A stretch of DNA of 13,027 nucleotides from the NCBI GenBank assembly GCA_024639925.1, contig JAHEGA010000036.1, forward strand, positions 1 to 13,027, read 5' to 3'. Position numbers and translations under genes: made by a program. The stretch is from Microbacteriaceae bacterium (GTDB lineage Bacteria > Actinomycetota > Actinomycetes > Actinomycetales > Microbacteriaceae). This document shows, one piece after another, positions 5,750-13,027 of this stretch (its first letter is position 1; each line of letters opens with the position of its first letter). The notes under the pieces were generated by a model that worked only from the letters and a program-made list of their open reading frames with translations, searched no databases and was not told the origin of the DNA.

Positions 5750-7402
5750 ATGTCCGCACGCATCATTACCCGCACGATTGCCCCGGTCAGCCTGTTGGCT
5801 CTGGCCTCCCTTGCGCTGGCGCCCGCCAGCGCAACAGGTTCTGGCACCTGGGCGCAAAAGGGCAGCACCCTCGTGGGATCTGCTGCCAACGATCTTTTCG
5901 GTGTTGCACTGAGTATCGATGCCGATGGTGACACGATCGCCATCGGTGCTTCCGACAATGACGACACTTTTTCGAATGCCGGTCAGGTTCGCGTGCTCGG
6001 GTTCGCCGACGGTGCCTGGTCAGCGCTCGGGTCCGCCATCGACGGCGCTGCAAGCGAGGACTATTTTGGATCGGCTCTCTCCCTGAGCGATGACGGAACC
6101 CGCGTTGCCGTGGGGGCGCCGTTTTACGGCGCCGGGGATACCGGCCGTGTTCGGGTCTTTGAGTCTTCCGGCGGAAGTTGGACCCTCATGGGTTCGGCTA
6201 TTGATGGCGAAGACGCCGGTGAACGTGCGGGGGGCTCTGTTGCCATCAGTGGCGATGGATCCACTGTCGTGATCGGGGCGGCGTTCAACGACGATGCGGG
6301 CACAGACCGCGGTGAGGTGCGGGTGTATCGGTGGAACAGCGGCACCACTACCTGGGATAGACGGGGAAGCCTTGATATTGCCGGCGAGCGTGACCAAGAT
6401 CGCTTGGGCTACTCCGTAGCGATCAACGAAAACGGCACGATCATTGCCGCTGGCGCCCGGGACAATGACGGCGCTGCTGGGTCGTCGAGTAACGCAGGCC
6501 ATGCCCGGGCCTATTACTTCAATACCGGAACCAACCAATGGGCTCAGCGTGGTGGAGACATCGACGCGGAGGCAGCCGGTGACCGGTTGGGAACCGCAGT
6601 GTCCCTGGATTCCGCAGGAGATGTGTTGGCAATAGGTGCTCCCAACAATGACATTGGCGCTACCGCCACCGACGCCGGTCACACCGTGGTCTATGCCTGG
6701 GACGCTGACTCGACTGACTGGGTTCAGCGCGGTACGGACATTGACGGTGCCGCGGGAGACGACAGTGGAACCTCTGTCAGCGTGAGCGCCGATGGAACTA
6801 GCGTGTTGGTGGGATCTCCCGGCAACAACAGTGATGCTGGATCAGCCAACTTGTATGCCTGGGATGGTGCCGCATGGACCGTCAGCGCACCCACGCGAGT
6901 GGGCACTGCAGGCGATGCCGCGGGGACCGCGGTGTCCCTCTCGAGTGACGGCAACACCGTGGTGGTGGGACTTCCGGAGAATGACACCACTGCTTCCAAT
7001 GCGGGTGCGGTGGTGGTCTTTGGTTACACGCTTACCGTGACGGAGAGCGCAGTGGCGGGGACACCCGGTATCTACTTGCACGTGGCGGGGCCTGTGGGCA
7101 GAAGCGCCCAGGGCTCCCCGGTGTATTTCGGTTCGGATCGAGTGGCGCACACCTCCACGTATATGTTGAGCATCACCTCGCCCACCGGTGTGGTCACGCG
7201 CGTACTGGCCTCTGGCACCGTGGATGCCAGGGGCAACTTGGAGGCGATGGTCCGTCTGCCCCATCTGGCTCCGGGTCAATATGACGTGGTGATGAGCGGA
7301 AAACACCTCGGCGGACATGGGTTGTGGCTGAGTGCTCGCCTACGTGTCGATGACAGCGGAAGGATTGCTGAACTGGGCGATAACCGACCGGCAATGAATT
7401 AG
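5750..7402 (+). CDS. Secreted seven-bladed FG-GAP-like beta-propeller protein
   Basis: This 550-aa protein has a Sec signal peptide (basic MSARIITR, hydrophobic core, probable cleavage after ASA at residue 28). Seven repeats of 43-61 residues follow, at about 45-99, 100-152, 153-211, 212-272, 273-332, 333-383 and 384-426. Each has a G..(S/A)hS-x-(S/D)-DG-x-x-hhhGAP-ND core and most end in a W...G..IDG strand. The strand GTWAQKGSTLVG before repeat 1 should complete blade 7, closing the ring. Residues 428-550 form a separate beta-rich domain of unknown role. There is no LPXTG motif, lipobox or C-terminal helix, so it is probably released or held non-covalently. FG-GAP propellers usually mediate binding; only blade 1 keeps a Ca-loop-like DADGD (57-61). 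The stop overlaps that of the convergent gene. Confidence 0.85.
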   Translation: MSARIITRTIAPVSLLALASLALAPASATGSGTWAQKGSTLVGSAANDLFGVALSIDADGDTIAIGASDNDDTFSNAGQVRVLGFADGAWSALGSAIDGAASEDYFGSALSLSDDGTRVAVGAPFYGAGDTGRVRVFESSGGSWTLMGSAIDGEDAGERAGGSVAISGDGSTVVIGAAFNDDAGTDRGEVRVYRWNSGTTTWDRRGSLDIAGERDQDRLGYSVAINENGTIIAAGARDNDGAAGSSSNAGHARAYYFNTGTNQWAQRGGDIDAEAAGDRLGTAVSLDSAGDVLAIGAPNNDIGATATDAGHTVVYAWDADSTDWVQRGTDIDGAAGDDSGTSVSVSADGTSVLVGSPGNNSDAGSANLYAWDGAAWTVSAPTRVGTAGDAAGTAVSLSSDGNTVVVGLPENDTTASNAGAVVVFGYTLTVTESAVAGTPGIYLHVAGPVGRSAQGSPVYFGSDRVAHTSTYMLSITSPTGVVTRVLASGTVDARGNLEAMVRLPHLAPGQYDVVMSGKHLGGHGLWLSARLRVDDSGRIAELGDNRPAMN

Positions 7403-7758
7403 TACATGAGCAGTTTTGAGCGCAGAATGCGCTCATACCGCTCGATGTCGCCATCGGCGAGGGAGAGGTCATTCCAATCGGCGATCATGGCGACATCGCC
7501 GTGGTCATCATCGATCAAAATGCAGGGCTCCCGACCTGCACTGGCCTGAGAGATCGCCGGGCTGGCGGATTTCGGGGACACCAGTTCGTGGTGGTGTCCG
7601 TCAGCGGCCAGGCGGTCCACCATGGCTTTCCAGGCCGGTGAAAGACCGGTGCGGTTTTCACTCAGTCTTGCGAGATCACAGGAATATGCGCCCAAGAACC
7701 GAGCCAGGGGGTACAGCGCCCCGCGAGAACCGCGATAGACCCCGATCAAGTGCGCCAT
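7399..7758 (-). CDS. Conserved-looking cytoplasmic protein of unknown function (119 aa)
   Basis: I do not recognise this 119-aa protein. The start at ATG 7758 is preferred over ATG 7773 because AGGAGG lies 4 nt upstream. It has no signal peptide or membrane helix. The first half (AHLIGVYRGSRGALYPLARFLG, then a helix around PAWKAMVDRLAADGHHHELV) looks alpha-helical. The second half is acidic, with the cluster ILIDDDHGDVAMIADWND (about 80-97) and a C-terminal helix DIERYERILRSKLLMY. The Shine-Dalgarno site and normal-looking composition support a real gene. Its TAA shares bases with the TAG of the convergent propeller gene, an overlap of 4 bp (7399-7402). The racemase gene ends 45 nt upstream on the same strand, so co-transcription is possible. 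Confidence 0.6.
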   Translation of the reverse strand: MAHLIGVYRGSRGALYPLARFLGAYSCDLARLSENRTGLSPAWKAMVDRLAADGHHHELVSPKSASPAISQASAGREPCILIDDDHGDVAMIADWNDLSLADGDIERYERILRSKLLMY

Positions 7759-7762
7759 GGTT

Positions 7763-7768
7763 CCTCCT
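7763..7768 (-). promoter_or_regulatory. Ribosome binding site selecting ATG 7758
   Basis: AGGAGG on the minus strand lies 4 nt before ATG 7758 and supports the shorter 119-aa form. Confidence 0.65.
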
Positions 7769-7803
7769 GCCACCAGCCTAGGGTCGCAGCGATGCGAGAA
7801 GGC

Positions 7804-8496
7804 CTAGTCACCAAGAGCCCACGCGGTGGCGTACTGGGCGTGCAGTGCTGTGGTGGGGAAATACGGCAGGGAGATGTCTTCGCCAGAGACCAGAAGCTCG
7901 ATTTCGGTGCACCCGGCGATGACACCCTGCGCACCGGAGGCTGCCAGATCGGCAATCACCGAGACCATGAAAGCTCTGGATGTGTCCGAGATGATGCCTT
8001 GTACGAGCTCCTGGTAGATGATGCGCTGAATCTCTGCACGCTCGGCGGGACCGGGAACGAGGGCGCTAAAGCCCAGAGAGGCAAGCCGGTCCACATAGAA
8101 CGAATCTTCCATTGTGTAGGCAGTCGCCAGAAGCGCAACCGTCTTCACCCCTGCCTGGGACATCGCTTCTGCCGTGGGGTCGACGATGTGCAACAGGGGG
8201 ATACTGATGGCCGCCTCGATAGCGGGGGCCACCTTATGCATGGTGTTCGTGCACAACACAATGGCCTCGGCCCCGGCTGCCTCCAAGACCTGCGCTTCGC
8301 GCGCTAAGAGATCACCTGCGTCATTCCAGGCGCCGCGCGCCTGGAGTTTTTCGATGACTGCAAAGTCAACACTGCGCATGATCAAATCGGCCGAGTGTGT
8401 GCCACCGAGCGCTTCGCGAACACCCTCATGGATGAGGCGTTCGTAGTGAATGGAGGACTCCCAAGACATCCCACCGAGCAAGCCAAGCTTCTTCAC
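7804..8496 (-). CDS. Aspartate/glutamate racemase family protein
   Basis: This 230-aa protein opens with KKLGLLGGMSWESS and carries the two catalytic-type cysteines of cofactor-independent Asp/Glu racemases: C82 in IVLCTNTMH and C196 in VIAGCTEIELL. Two Rossmann-like halves repeat around these motifs (first half to about 108, then VKTVALLATAYTM). The family interconverts L- and D-amino acids by two-base proton transfer; YgeA- and RacX-type members act on several amino acids. The exact substrate cannot be told, and a role in D-amino-acid metabolism is inferred. The start is GTG 8496. There is no Shine-Dalgarno site, but TAGTCT lies 6 nt upstream, indicating a leaderless message independent of the exporter operon 25 nt away. 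Confidence 0.88.
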   Translation of the reverse strand: MKKLGLLGGMSWESSIHYERLIHEGVREALGGTHSADLIMRSVDFAVIEKLQARGAWNDAGDLLAREAQVLEAAGAEAIVLCTNTMHKVAPAIEAAISIPLLHIVDPTAEAMSQAGVKTVALLATAYTMEDSFYVDRLASLGFSALVPGPAERAEIQRIIYQELVQGIISDTSRAFMVSVIADLAASGAQGVIAGCTEIELLVSGEDISLPYFPTTALHAQYATAWALGD

Positions 8497-8502
8497 CCCA
8501 CC

Positions 8503-8508
8503 AGACTA
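8503..8508 (-). promoter_or_regulatory. Candidate -10 box of a leaderless promoter for the racemase
   Basis: TAGTCT (TAnnnT) on the minus strand is exactly 6 nt before GTG 8496. A partial -35 (TTGGTC, 8530-8525) is 16 nt further up, inside the end of the exporter gene. It would make the racemase a separate unit. Confidence 0.42.
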
Positions 8509-8521
8509 GGGCGGTGCTCGA

Positions 8522-10327
8522 TTAGACCAAAGAATCCATCCAGGCGCTGTGGAGCGAGGCAAACCTGCCTTCGCCACTGCGAAGTTCTGCAGGGGAGCCA
8601 TCTTCCACAATGCGACCGTTCTCCATCACGAGGATGCGGTCGGCGATATCCACCGTCGAGAGACGGTGGGCAATGATGATGGCTGTGCGATCGGCGAGAA
8701 GCGTTTTCAACCCGTGTTGGACGAGTCTTTCACTGGGGATATCGAGCGATGCGGTGGCTTCATCAAGGATGAGCACCCGAGGATCGGCGATGAAGGCGCG
8801 AGCAAAGGACACCAGCTGCCGCTGCCCTGCGGAAAGCCTGCCACCGCGCTTGTTCACATCGGTGTCATAACCTTCGGGCAAGGCCTCGATGAAGTCGTGG
8901 GCACCCACGGCGCGCGCTGCCTTTTGCACTTCGGCAAAGCTGGCGTCTGGTTTACCCAGGCGAATGTTCTCCGAGACGCTGCCGGAGAACATGTAAGCCT
9001 CCTGGGTGACCAGCACAACCGAGCGCCGCAGGTCCTGATCCGCGATGGTGGGCAGTTCTCGCCCATCCAGGGTCACGGTTCCCTCGGAGGGGTCATAAAA
9101 GCGTGCAACCAGCTTCGCCACGGTTGATTTACCAGCACCGGTAGCACCCACCAAAGCGACGATTTGGCCCCCGGGAATATCGAGGTCGAATCGTGGCAAC
9201 ACCTCGACCCCGTCGTTATAGGAGAAGCTCACCCCGCTAAACGACACCGCACCGGTGGTGGAGCTAAACGCTTCAGGTTGTGCGGGATCCTCCAGCGCTG
9301 GCGTTTCTTCCAGCACACCGGAGATCTTTTCCAACGCTGCAGAAGCGGATTGGAAGGAGTTATAAAACATGGCCAAGTTTTCGATGGGGCTAAAGAAGTT
9401 CCTGGTGTACAACACGGCCGCCAGCAGCACACCAATTTCAATTCCGCCTTCCAGAACACGGAAGGCCCCGGCGAGGAGCACCACGGCGACCGTGATGCTG
9501 CCGATGACTTTCAACATGGGGTCATAGATGCCAAAAATGGCGATGGTGCGGCGGGTGGCCTCCCGATAGTCCTCCACTTTTTCGGCATAGGTTTCTTCGT
9601 TGATGGCTTCACGGCGAAACGACTTGACGGCGCGGATACCGGCCATGCTTTCCACGAACTGAATAATCAGGCGAGCAGAGAATGTGCGCGAGTTTCTAAA
9701 CTCGCGCCTCGAGGCGATGGAAAACCACCAGGTGGCGGCGACGACCGGGAGGATCGCGCCCACCAGCGGTAGGGCACTCCAGGGGTCAAGAAGTAACAAG
9801 GCCCCGGTGGTGAAGGCCATAAACAAGACACCTTGGACGAGGTTTCCCACACCACCATTGAGCAGTTCACCCAGCGTCGAGATGTCGCTGGTTTGGCGGG
9901 CAATAATGCGTCCCGAGGTGTATTTCTCGTGAAAGCTCATGCTCAGTCGCTGGGTGTGAGCGAAGATCCGCAACCGCAGCTCGTGCATGATGTCTTGGCT
10001 GATGGCAATGGACCACTTCGTGTAGACGGAGAGCAGCGCAGCAGCCCCAAAGCCGGTGATCAAAAATCCGCCGACAATCAGCCATAGCGGGGTGAAGTCA
10101 CCCTGCTGTGCTGCGGGTAAACCCCGGTCAATGCCCGCGGCAATTAGTGCAGGCCCAGCGACCTGCATTCCCACACTGAAGACCACCACCACCATGGTCG
10201 CGATGAAGCGGCGCCGATGGGGTTTCACAATGTCCAGGAGCAGCGCGAACGATCGCCGGCGAAGCCGTTTGCTCTCGTCTTTACTGAGCGTGCTGCGATC
10301 TTCGCCCGAAACCCCCTGCATACTCAT
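8522..10327 (-). CDS. ABC exporter half, consensus-ATPase subunit of a heterodimer
   Basis: This 601-aa type I ABC exporter half has a six-helix membrane domain (about 35-330) followed by a nucleotide-binding domain (about 360-595). Visible motifs are Walker A GATGAGKST (394-402), Q-loop Q442, signature LSAGQ (498-502), Walker B VLILDE with catalytic E523, D-loop SLD, and H-loop H554. The signature has Ala where Gly is usual, while the catalytic Glu is intact. The partner subunit shows the reverse pattern, as in heterodimeric exporters such as TM287/288 and BmrCD. The start overlaps the partner's stop by 4 bp (ATGA, 10324-10327), giving tightly coupled synthesis. It acts in the cytoplasmic membrane and exports an unknown substrate, possibly a lipid or drug-like compound. 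Confidence 0.95.
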   Translation of the reverse strand: MSMQGVSGEDRSTLSKDESKRLRRRSFALLLDIVKPHRRRFIATMVVVVFSVGMQVAGPALIAAGIDRGLPAAQQGDFTPLWLIVGGFLITGFGAAALLSVYTKWSIAISQDIMHELRLRIFAHTQRLSMSFHEKYTSGRIIARQTSDISTLGELLNGGVGNLVQGVLFMAFTTGALLLLDPWSALPLVGAILPVVAATWWFSIASRREFRNSRTFSARLIIQFVESMAGIRAVKSFRREAINEETYAEKVEDYREATRRTIAIFGIYDPMLKVIGSITVAVVLLAGAFRVLEGGIEIGVLLAAVLYTRNFFSPIENLAMFYNSFQSASAALEKISGVLEETPALEDPAQPEAFSSTTGAVSFSGVSFSYNDGVEVLPRFDLDIPGGQIVALVGATGAGKSTVAKLVARFYDPSEGTVTLDGRELPTIADQDLRRSVVLVTQEAYMFSGSVSENIRLGKPDASFAEVQKAARAVGAHDFIEALPEGYDTDVNKRGGRLSAGQRQLVSFARAFIADPRVLILDEATASLDIPSERLVQHGLKTLLADRTAIIIAHRLSTVDIADRILVMENGRIVEDGSPAELRSGEGRFASLHSAWMDSLV

Positions 10328-12237
10328 CGGGCGTCCTCGTCATCCCGACGAATCAGTCGCGCATCATCGTCAAGTCCGGTGGATTCAATGATTTCGAGCT
10401 CGATCGTCGAATCGGTCACGGCCCGATCTTCCCGGGGCGCCTGGTCAGTATCCGCGAGGGAGGAAATCACACTGCGATAGGCAGCGGAGGATTCCAGAAG
10501 CTCGCTGTGGGTGCCCACCGCAGCAATCCGGCCTTCGTGCAACAAGGCCACCCGGTCTGCCAGCATCACCGTGGAGGGGCGGTGGGCGACCACCAGGGCG
10601 GTGGTCGTGGCCAACACCTTCCGCAGAGCTGATTCAACCCGCGCTTCGGTTTGAACATCGAGTGCTGAGAGCGGGTCATCGAGCACCAACACTTCGGGGT
10701 CCGCAGCGATTGCTCGAGCCAGCGCTAGGCGCTGGCGTTGCCCACCGGAGAGGCTGAGCCCCTGTTCGCCGATGATGGTGTCGACACCCTCGGGCAGGTC
10801 ATAGACAAAGCCGGCTTCGGCCACCTCGAGGGCCTCGGTCAGGATGGCGTGGGCTTCGGGACTCTCGAGATCGCTGACATCGTGGCGACCCAGCATCACG
10901 TTGTCTTTGACCCGGGCAGAAAACAAGGTCGCATCCTCAAACGCCATGGCGATTCGGGTGCGCAAGGCATTCAACGGGATGGTGGCGATATCGACCCCAT
11001 CCAGCAGAATTCGACCACCGGTGACGTCATAAAGCCTGGCGGGAAGAGCGGTGACCGTTGTTTTCCCGCTACCGGTCACCCCCACGAGAGCCATGGTTTC
11101 GCCCGGCTTGATGTGCAGCGAGATTCCGTTGATGAGATCCGGGCGATCAGCCTCGGTGTCCTCGTGCCTGAAGTGCACATCCTCAAACACCAGCTCGCCT
11201 CGACCGCGCTCTGGCGCGCTCGATTCGGCGACATCGAGGATGGGATTGGTGGCATCCATCACCTCGAAGATGCGGTCCAGTCCGCTTCGGGCTTCAAAGG
11301 TCAGAGCCAGGAGGAAAGAAATCGACGCAATAGGGCCTGCTAAGACGGCAGCGGTGGCAAAGAAGGCGAAGAGCTCCCCGGTGCTCAAGGAACCAGCGCT
11401 GGCGAGCCAGACGCCCAAGGCAAGACAGCTGGCGAGGGCAAAGTCGGGCACCCATCCCAACCAGAACGTCAAAGTAGCAAGCGTGCTGCCCTTGTCGATC
11501 TCGAGATCCCGCCCGCGCGACGCGCGGGTGGTGAAGCGTCCGAGCGCGTCCTGGCCACGACCAAACGACTTGAGGATGCGAATACCGTGAACGGATTCTT
11601 CCACTGACGTTGCCACATCGCCCCACTGGTCCTGGGTGATCCGCGCAAGCCCGGAGAACCGGGTGCGAAAGCGGGAGCCAAAGATCAACATCGGCAAAGA
11701 GGCAACGATAAACACGGTGGCCAGCAGCGGACTCCAGGTGAAGAGGATCACCACACCCAGAATGATGGTGATGGAGTTGGAGACCAGCATGACCAGCCCA
11801 AACGACATCCACCGTCGGACCAGGCTGATATCTGTTTGGGCGCGGGAGAGAAGCTGCCCGCTCTGCCAGGAATCGTGGAACGCAACCGGCAAGTCTTGAA
11901 CATGCTGATAGATCGCATTGCGCATCTTTGCGTCAATACGTGTCCCCGGTGTGAGTACGGTGACCCGGCGCAGATACACAAAGAGTGCTTCGAGCAACCC
12001 CAGGAGCGCAATGAGTCCCGCAGAACCCCAAATCAGGGTGGTGTTCCCGGTTTGCAGGGGACCATCCACCAGAGCTTCGAGGGTGAGCGGGATGGCCAGA
12101 GCGAATGCGCTGGCGAGCAAACCCACCAGAGTTCCAAACCCCAGACGAGGCAATTCGGCTTTGGCGTAGGGGAGGACGCGGGCTAGGGATCGAAACACCC
12201 CCTGGTCAACCGGGGGTGAGGAAGCAAGCTGCGTCAT
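10324..12237 (-). CDS. ABC exporter half, degenerate-ATPase subunit of a heterodimer
   Basis: This 637-aa ABC exporter half has a six-helix domain (about 30-320) and a nucleotide-binding domain (about 347-590). It has Walker A GVTGSGKTT (386-394), a perfect signature LSGGQ (496-500) and H552. Walker B is VLVLDD, so Asp521 replaces the catalytic Glu, and Glu434 stands at the Q-loop position (AMAFEDATLF). Paired with the 601-aa subunit, one ATP site has E523 plus LSGGQ (hydrolytic), and the other has D521 plus LSAGQ (degenerate). A hydrophilic, strongly acidic tail (about 597-637) extends past the usual end. It is first in the operon. No good Shine-Dalgarno site precedes ATG 12237; a possible -10 box lies 9 nt upstream. 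Confidence 0.95.
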   Translation of the reverse strand: MTQLASSPPVDQGVFRSLARVLPYAKAELPRLGFGTLVGLLASAFALAIPLTLEALVDGPLQTGNTTLIWGSAGLIALLGLLEALFVYLRRVTVLTPGTRIDAKMRNAIYQHVQDLPVAFHDSWQSGQLLSRAQTDISLVRRWMSFGLVMLVSNSITIILGVVILFTWSPLLATVFIVASLPMLIFGSRFRTRFSGLARITQDQWGDVATSVEESVHGIRILKSFGRGQDALGRFTTRASRGRDLEIDKGSTLATLTFWLGWVPDFALASCLALGVWLASAGSLSTGELFAFFATAAVLAGPIASISFLLALTFEARSGLDRIFEVMDATNPILDVAESSAPERGRGELVFEDVHFRHEDTEADRPDLINGISLHIKPGETMALVGVTGSGKTTVTALPARLYDVTGGRILLDGVDIATIPLNALRTRIAMAFEDATLFSARVKDNVMLGRHDVSDLESPEAHAILTEALEVAEAGFVYDLPEGVDTIIGEQGLSLSGGQRQRLALARAIAADPEVLVLDDPLSALDVQTEARVESALRKVLATTTALVVAHRPSTVMLADRVALLHEGRIAAVGTHSELLESSAAYRSVISSLADTDQAPREDRAVTDSTIELEIIESTGLDDDARLIRRDDEDAR

Positions 12238-12246
12238 AAGGTACCC

Positions 12247-12252
12247 ACACTA
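12247..12252 (-). promoter_or_regulatory. Weak candidate -10 box for the exporter operon
   Basis: TAGTGT (TAnnnT) on the minus strand lies 9 nt before ATG 12237, so the message would have almost no leader. There is no convincing -35. It is less well placed than the 6-nt cases. Confidence 0.25.
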
Positions 12253-12314
12253 CTCCCGGCCTCTGGCACTCAGCCTGGCGCTAGCGAGCAGGCAGGGTTC
12301 CCACCCGCGCGTGC

Positions 12315-12320
12315 TACTTT
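12315..12320 (+). promoter_or_regulatory. Candidate -10 box of a leaderless promoter for the type III PKS
   Basis: TACTTT (TAnnnT) is exactly 6 nt before GTG 12327, and no Shine-Dalgarno site is present. No clear -35 is visible at normal spacing. Confidence 0.42.
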
Positions 12321-12326
12321 GCGTAG

Positions 12327-13027
12327 GTGGCGAGAATTCTCACGGTGGAGCCGGCACTGCCCGCTTACCAACACGCCCAAAAAGAGATCACCGAGCAACT
12401 GGTGGAAGGCCTCGCCACCGATAAGACGATGGCGGAAGTCATTCGACGCATTCACGCGTCAACCGGGGTGGATACCCGTCACCTGGTCATGCCAATTGCG
12501 GATTACCGCACCATCGAAAGCTTCACCCACGCCAACACACTTTTTCGCGAGCATGCGCTAGCACTTTCCCGGACGGCCGTTGAAGGCGCGCTTGAGCAGG
12601 CCGGTGTGAGCCCGGCGGATGTCGACTACCTGTTTTTCACCACCGTGACCGGTGTTGGGGCGCCCTCTTTGGATGTCGACCTGGTGACCACGATGGGCTT
12701 TCGGCCAAACGTCGTTCGGGTGCCCAGTTTTGGGTTGGGGTGTGTGGCTGGCGCTTCTGCCATTGCCCGTGTGGCCGATTACTTGGAGGGTCACCCGAAA
12801 GCACTGGGCCTGGTGGTGTCGGTGGAGCTGTGTTCCCTGACCGTCCAGTGGGATGACCCTTCCATGGCCAACATTGTGGGGACAGGCTTGTTTGGTGATG
12901 GTGCCGCGGCTGTGGTGATGGTCGGTGATGACTCACCCCACCGCGGGGGCATCACCCTTCGAGGCTCTCGCAGTGCCATCTATCCCGACAGCGCAGAAGC
13001 CATCGGCTGGAAAATCGGCACCACAGG
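12327..13027 (+). CDS. Type III polyketide synthase (chalcone/stilbene synthase family), 3' end outside window
   Basis: An open frame from GTG 12327 to the window edge gives 233 residues of a protein usually 350-400 aa long. The N-terminal half of a thiolase fold is clear. The active-site cysteine is C139 in PSFGLGCVAGASA, followed by VVSVELCSLTVQ and NIVGTGLFGDGAAAVV, typical of type III PKSs rather than FabH. The catalytic His and Asn lie beyond the edge. These homodimeric enzymes condense malonyl-CoA onto a CoA starter to make alkylresorcinols, pyrones or naphthols; the product cannot be predicted from this part. It is divergent from the ABC exporter across 89 nt. GTG 12327 was chosen because ARILTVEPALPAY is the usual family N-terminus and a -10 box lies 6 nt upstream. 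Confidence 0.85.
   Translation, partial: MARILTVEPALPAYQHAQKEITEQLVEGLATDKTMAEVIRRIHASTGVDTRHLVMPIADYRTIESFTHANTLFREHALALSRTAVEGALEQAGVSPADVDYLFFTTVTGVGAPSLDVDLVTTMGFRPNVVRVPSFGLGCVAGASAIARVADYLEGHPKALGLVVSVELCSLTVQWDDPSMANIVGTGLFGDGAAAVVMVGDDSPHRGGITLRGSRSAIYPDSAEAIGWKIGTT

Noticed and set aside
8549..9772. Plus-strand open frames inside the first ABC exporter gene (8549-9127 and 9164-9772)
   Set aside because: They are antisense to Walker and signature motifs of a definite ABC protein and show no recognisable domain.
12327..13027. FabH-type 3-oxoacyl-ACP synthase III as the identity of the edge gene
   Set aside because: The sequence around the cysteine (GLGCVAGASA) and the later SVELCSLTVQ and GTGLFGDGAAAVV fit type III polyketide synthases better than FabH.

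Overview
The window looks like a compact, moderately high-GC actinobacterial chromosome, probably from the Microbacteriaceae or a close relative (inference). The evidence is a SepX/GlpR-type membrane protein immediately followed by a tRNA-Ala gene, GTG starts, very short intergenic gaps, several apparently leaderless genes whose TAnnnT -10 box sits exactly 6 nt before the start codon, and a heterodimeric ABC exporter of the kind common in this phylum. I see no insertion sequence, prophage, CRISPR array or rRNA gene.

Layout, left part. A SepX/GlpR-like division-associated membrane protein (21-761, +) and tRNA-Ala(CGC) (825-897, +) are followed by a convergent type II toxin-antitoxin pair: Phd-like antitoxin 1307-1546 and PIN toxin 909-1310, both on the minus strand. 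The pair is driven by a recognisable leaderless promoter with an embedded palindrome. Next come two tandem, overlapping paralogous lipoproteins (about 1669-3114 and 3107-4501, +) with an M6-peptidase-like layout. The first keeps only an HDxxH form of the zinc motif and the second has lost it. A small antibiotic-biosynthesis-monooxygenase-like protein (4548-4844) and a two-helix membrane protein (4882-5136) follow.

Layout, middle. A 4HBT thioesterase (5164-5562, -) is divergent from a secreted seven-bladed FG-GAP-like propeller protein (5750-7402, +). The 187-nt gap between them holds an AT-rich palindrome. The propeller gene converges on, and overlaps by 4 bp, a 119-aa protein of unknown function (7399-7758, -). 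An aspartate/glutamate racemase-family gene (7804-8496, -) has its own predicted leaderless promoter.

Layout, right part. A two-gene operon (8522-12237, -) encodes the halves of a heterodimeric ABC exporter. Its motif pattern predicts one consensus and one degenerate ATP site. Divergent from it, a type III polyketide synthase gene starts at GTG 12327 and runs off the window.

How the genes fit together. The antitoxin-toxin pair, the lipoprotein pair and the exporter pair are each linked by overlaps of 4 to 8 bp, which suggests translational coupling. The other genes look like one-gene units. The least explained content is the lipoprotein pair with its decaying metalloprotease site and the secreted propeller with its extra C-terminal domain.
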